This document shows positions 8,908-11,212 of a stretch of DNA of 11,212 nt, one piece after another (the first letter of the stretch is position 1; each line of letters opens with the position of its first letter). The position numbers were made by a program, and so were the translations under genes. The stretch comes from Euperipatoides rowelli (Eukaryota > Onychophora > Udeonychophora > Euonychophora > Peripatopsidae). The stretch is from assembly GCA_003024985.2 (NCBI GenBank), contig PXIH01S0002297.1; one strand, written 5' to 3'. The notes under the pieces are model-generated. The model saw only the letters and a list, made by a program, of their open reading frames with translations, was not told where the DNA came from and did not search any database.

Positions 8908-8918
8908 CCGGTAGCCAT
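8908..8918 (-). CDS. Candidate alternative first coding exon (ATG plus 8 nt)
   Basis: On the minus strand the sequence reads AAAATGGCTACCGG followed by GTAAGTTT. The ATG has A at -3 and G at +4, a favourable start context. It is the first methionine after an in-frame TAA at 8976-8978. The donor CGG|GTAAGT is close to the metazoan consensus. The 11 coding bases leave phase 2, exactly what exon 7155-7218 needs at its 5' end, so joined transcripts would start MAT-G-APIVQ. The 5' UTR would extend upward from 8919; a possible acceptor (TGTACAG) sits near 8961. All of this is seen in sequence, but there is no conserved peptide to confirm it, and a strong donor can occur by chance in a 2.9-kb intron. 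Confidence 0.3.
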
Positions 8919-9198
8919 TTTTTTTAATAAATTATTATTTTTTAAACAATGCCAGGCATACTGTACATAAAACGTTTATAAAGAGGCCACCACATTTTGG
9001 TGATGCTTTATTTAATGTGAACTCATCAATAATTTCTAATATTCTGATTGTCCTCACTCTAATTTTCTAGTGAGAAATATTACTATAAGATATTAGAACA
9101 AAATAATTTTAAAGTATAGAATTAGTACAAACATTCACAGTTCTCATACTTTTTTTTTTTAAAAAAATCATGATTTGAAATACATCTAGTCGAAAGAA

Positions 9199-9430
9199 TC
9201 TATATAATAAATGAGTACTTAAGTCTGTAAATTGGTTGGTTTGCTACTTCTCCTTAACTACTCATCCTAGTGCAATGATATTTGATTTACTTTAAAGCCC
9301 TGCTAAAGCAGTCTGACTGCTATTTTGGGATCCCTACAATCTTTCCTGCCTGGGGACCGAATTTTTAAAAATTTAGAGTAAGATAAATGCCAAAGTTTAC
9401 TGGCTAACTGTATAGCCAGGTACGTAGCTC
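9199..9430 (+). mobile_element. Short Helitron-like element (non-autonomous, degenerate)
   Basis: The left end reads TCTATATAATAAATGAG (9199-9215), followed by GGTTGGTTTGCTACTTCTCC and then a TTAACTACTCATCC-type stretch. Many animal Helitrons share this layout: a 5' TC, an AT-rich start, a TTTG-rich stretch, then a CTNCTCCNNAACNACT block. Near the other end is a perfect 7-bp hairpin, CTGGCTA-loop-TAGCCAG (9400-9406 and 9413-9419), then GTACGTAGCT. Helitrons end with a hairpin shortly before CTRR; here that end reads GCTC, a possible decay of GCTAG. There are no terminal inverted repeats and no clear target duplication, as expected for Helitrons. The interior (about 9280-9350) is richer in G+C than the flanks. 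No Rep/helicase frame is present. A search against known Helitron ends would decide. Confidence 0.45.
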
Positions 9431-10127
9431 CCATTACAACCAGAAAATGCCCGAGATATATTTTTAAAACTTATTTATGGCCACTGGCACTAGGTGGCTT
9501 CTTTCACTGGTAATATAATATTTTAGTTGATCAATTTGTGTGAATTATTAAGTAAACTGGCATAAAAATAAGTAATTAGTCATTTGAAATATAAGTTCAT
9601 TTTACATTGCTATCAATATAGCTAATGGCCAATTCATGTCAACTGTTTCCATTTCAGACCATATATGCAAATGGGAATTACTCTAGGTTTTTAATATGAA
9701 TTAAATTTTAGCGAGTTCTAATAAATATTGATTAATTTTCAATAGTGAAAGGCAAGCTCATCTATAGCAACACTTTAGCCAAATAAGGTTTCATTCACAC
9801 AGGATTAAAAAATAAAATCAACTTCTCGGATAAAATCAATGCTGGTAAGAATAAAATCAATCTGCAACAATGATGATTTTATTCTTTAAAATTAATTTTG
9901 TTTTGGCACACCTAAAGCTTAAAATGGAAGTGTGGCACATGAGCATTAAGGTAGAAAAAAATATAAGTATACGGTATGATACAAACCTTTTAATAAATAA
10001 AACCAAAATGTGAAAATTAATATAATTTACTATCATATTTTACACATTTAATTTTTTTTAAAAAATTCATTATTATTATATCATATACTCAATAAATTAC
10101 AAAAGTATACAAGAAAAATGAACATAC

Positions 10128-10153
10128 CTGTGAAAATTTTTCTTTCTCATACT
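10128..10153 (-). CDS. Probable 26-nt exon encoding the basic lead into the PH domain
   Basis: On the minus strand a good acceptor (TTTTTCTTTTAG) and a good donor (CAG then GTATGT) bracket 26 nt. Read from phase 0 it encodes SMRKKNFH and leaves two bases, AG. These join the first base of exon 7155-7218 to make an arginine codon (AGA). PEPP proteins carry a similar basic stretch just before the conserved xAPVxxxGWLxKQ start of the PH domain, so both content and position fit. The next exon lies 2909 nt downstream. The exon is so short that chance cannot be excluded. An alternative is that this segment is skipped in transcripts starting from the candidate first exon at 8908-8918. I saw no convincing exon upstream of it within 10154-11212. 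Confidence 0.6.
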
Positions 10154-10249
10154 CTAAAAGAAAAATAGATAATAAGCATCAGAAATGAGAAATATACTGC
10201 ATGTTCAGTAAAAAACAATATGGTACAAGTAAATAAGCTAATAATATGG

Positions 10250-10264
10250 TTTATTTATTTATTT
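10250..10264. repeat. TTTA microsatellite
   Basis: About four TTTA units in intron sequence. No other content. Confidence 0.7.
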
Positions 10265-10570
10265 GGTAATACAGCAACTTGTACTGGTAACTGTTAGAAA
10301 AATTCAGGCAACTGTAACTAAAGTTAAATTACTTTCATTGATCAATTCAGATTTAATTTCTAAAATGTTTGTTAGAATTTGGCCTTTTTAAGAAAGAAAA
10401 ATTCAACTGTCTTTGTTAGAGCATGATAAACTTGTCAGCATTATTTAAGTGAAAATAACTTCTATAATACCACCAGATTAACTGTATATAGACCCTGCTT
10501 TTAAATAATCAAGTTACATTCCAAGCTTTAGTCTATCAGGCAGACATACGTCAAAAATGATACTGTAGGA

Positions 10571-10644
10571 TGCCGTCAAAGGCGCCATACCTATTTTTAG
10601 GCCAAAGTTAGGTAAAATGTGCCATCGTCAAACATGTGCACCAT
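10571..10644. repeat. Imperfect direct repeat, TGCCGTCAAAGGCGCCAT / TGCCATCGTCAAACATGTGC
   Basis: The + strand holds TGCCGTCAAAGGCGCCAT at 10571-10588. At 10620-10644 a related segment starts TGCCATCGTCAAACATGTGC and ends ACCAT. The shared order is TGCC..GTCAAA..GC.CCAT. Spacing is 49 bp. This is probably the internal structure of an old transposon fragment. Confidence 0.35.
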
Positions 10645-11212
10645 CAACACTATTTTATCATTCTGAAAGAAATACAAATGAGCATCTAGAAACAGGGCCA
10701 ATAAGTGACATTTTAGTCACTGAACCCTAACTCCTACTACATTTTCAGGATGATGGACGTGACATATTCACCTATTATTGCCACATTCTAAATATTTAAA
10801 TATTAATATATAAATTTAAAATACCGGTAAATTATGATCACTTTATTTTATTTTCTCAATATTTTAGGCTAATTTCTAATTAATACATCATTACAAATTA
10901 TTTTCAGGCTTTTGTAGTAAATAATTACTCATGATATTGCTAATCGTCTATGATAAAAAAAATTACAGTAAACCTTGACCTTGAATATCATGTAATTTAT
11001 AAAAAAAAATATTAAAAAAAAGCTTCATTGTTACATTCATATTATAGAATTAGCTTGCTGGCTAATGCTATAATAATGAATGGAATAGCTCCAGTCAATG
11101 ATTTTTACTAAACAATAAAGTAAACTATTATTGTTTGACAATGAAGTTAGCCTATTATTGTCATGTGATTCATTGCAATTAGTTTATATAATTCTAAAAT
11201 AAAATTTACTCT

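Larger units (their letters stand above)
7219..10127 (-). other. 2909-nt intron upstream of the GWLYKQ exon
   Basis: A phase-2 intron, GTATGT at 10127 to TTTTAG at 7219. Besides the candidate alternative first exon and the Helitron-like element it is AT-rich simple sequence: an 18-A run at 7265-7282, AT and CT microsatellites at 7723-7759, and many short T runs. 7440-7570 is richer in G+C than its flanks and looks like an old insertion of unknown family. 7800-8880 shows nothing I can name. Confidence 0.8.
1327..10153 (-). other. PLEKHA5/6/7-like: Internal part of a PLEKHA4/5/6/7 (PEPP/kramer-like) gene
   Basis: This is the span of the only recognisable gene, read on the minus strand. Four exons (10128-10153, 7155-7218, 1873-1945, 1327-1427) join in phases 2, 0, 1 to give about 88 residues. 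These match the PH domain of the PEPP family as I know it: beta-1 GWLYKQ, the KKRWFVLSDFCLFYYK strands, then LGSILLPSYKISPV. A phosphoinositide-type basic motif, K29-x9-K39-x-R41, is present when residues are numbered from the first visible codon. Family members bind membrane phosphoinositides through this domain and act at junctions and the cytoskeleton. The usual upstream WW domains and the downstream coiled coil are outside the window or absent. The visible introns are 2909, 5209 and 445 nt. Family assignment is confident; which paralogue (A4, A5, A6, A7 or a single invertebrate gene) is not. Confidence 0.9.
10154..11212 (-). other. Upstream intron (or 5' part of the gene), no exon supported
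   Basis: The only structured part is 10540-10760. It is richer in G+C than its flanks, with an imperfect repeat at 10571-10644 and a small hairpin at 10704-10721. Otherwise it is AT-rich, with a TTTA microsatellite at 10250-10264. Exon-like AG..GT segments were examined near 10472-10495 and 10590-10661 and not accepted. Confidence 0.7.

Noticed and set aside
10472-10495. Possible 24-nt minus-strand exon between GCAG and GTATTA
   Set aside because: It encodes an uninformative octapeptide. A weak donor and no upstream partner make chance the better explanation.
10590-10661. Possible minus-strand exon (TTTCAG acceptor, TAG|GTATGG donor) reading NDKIVLMVHMFDDGTFYLT
   Set aside because: The frame meets TAA just before the donor and would terminate there. 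The segment overlaps the imperfect repeat and has no similarity to the N-terminal part of PEPP proteins.
4700-10975. Recurrent ACTGTA/TACAGT hexamers scattered through the introns
   Set aside because: I count about 14 against roughly 7 expected by composition. They have no fixed spacing, orientation or flanking consensus, so no element can be defined.
1-11212. CRISPR array, tRNA or rRNA genes, prokaryotic operon or defence system
   Set aside because: No regularly spaced repeats, cloverleaf or conserved RNA cores, and no long open frames with ribosome-binding sites. The window is clearly animal intron sequence.

Overview
The window is AT-rich animal DNA (about 70% A+T by eye), and nearly all of it is intron. 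The evidence for an animal is a PH domain split over short exons with GT-AG borders and matching phases, multi-kilobase introns, and remnants of LINE, hAT-like and Helitron-like elements. I see no bacterial operon, phage genes, CRISPR array, rRNA or tRNA. The phylum cannot be settled from these features.

The one gene I can support lies on the minus strand. Read from high to low coordinates, its exons are: a probable 26-nt exon (10128-10153), then 7155-7218, 1873-1945 and 1327-1427. Together they encode about 88 residues covering a short basic lead and most of a pleckstrin-homology (PH) domain of the PLEKHA4/5/6/7 (PEPP; fly kramer-like) type. Landmarks are GWLYKQ, KKRWFVLSDFCLFYYK and LGSILLPSYKISPV. 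The intron phases (2, 0, 1, 0) join without a break. The exon for the end of the PH domain (last strands and the tryptophan helix) should lie below position 1 on this strand. The 5' part of the gene should lie above 11212. A possible alternative first coding exon (8908-8918) has a good start context, a strong donor and the phase needed to join exon 7155-7218.

Region by region: 1-1326 is the next downstream intron, mostly simple AT sequence with a GA/CA-rich tract. 1428-1872 is a 445-nt intron. 1946-7154 is a 5.2-kb intron that carries most of the mobile DNA. It holds a decayed LINE reverse transcriptase remnant (about 2228-3184, minus strand), an abutting hAT-like MITE (3185-3640), an 18-C tract (4835-4852), two adjacent small hairpins with compensating stem changes (5047-5094), and an orphan hAT-like terminus ending at 6493. 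7219-10127 is a 2.9-kb intron with the candidate alternative first exon and a short Helitron-like element (about 9199-9430). 10154-11212 is a further upstream intron with no supported exon.

Apart from this one gene, the content is transposon debris and simple sequence. The observations most worth checking are the alternative first exon, the 26-nt microexon, the Helitron-like element and the paired hairpins.
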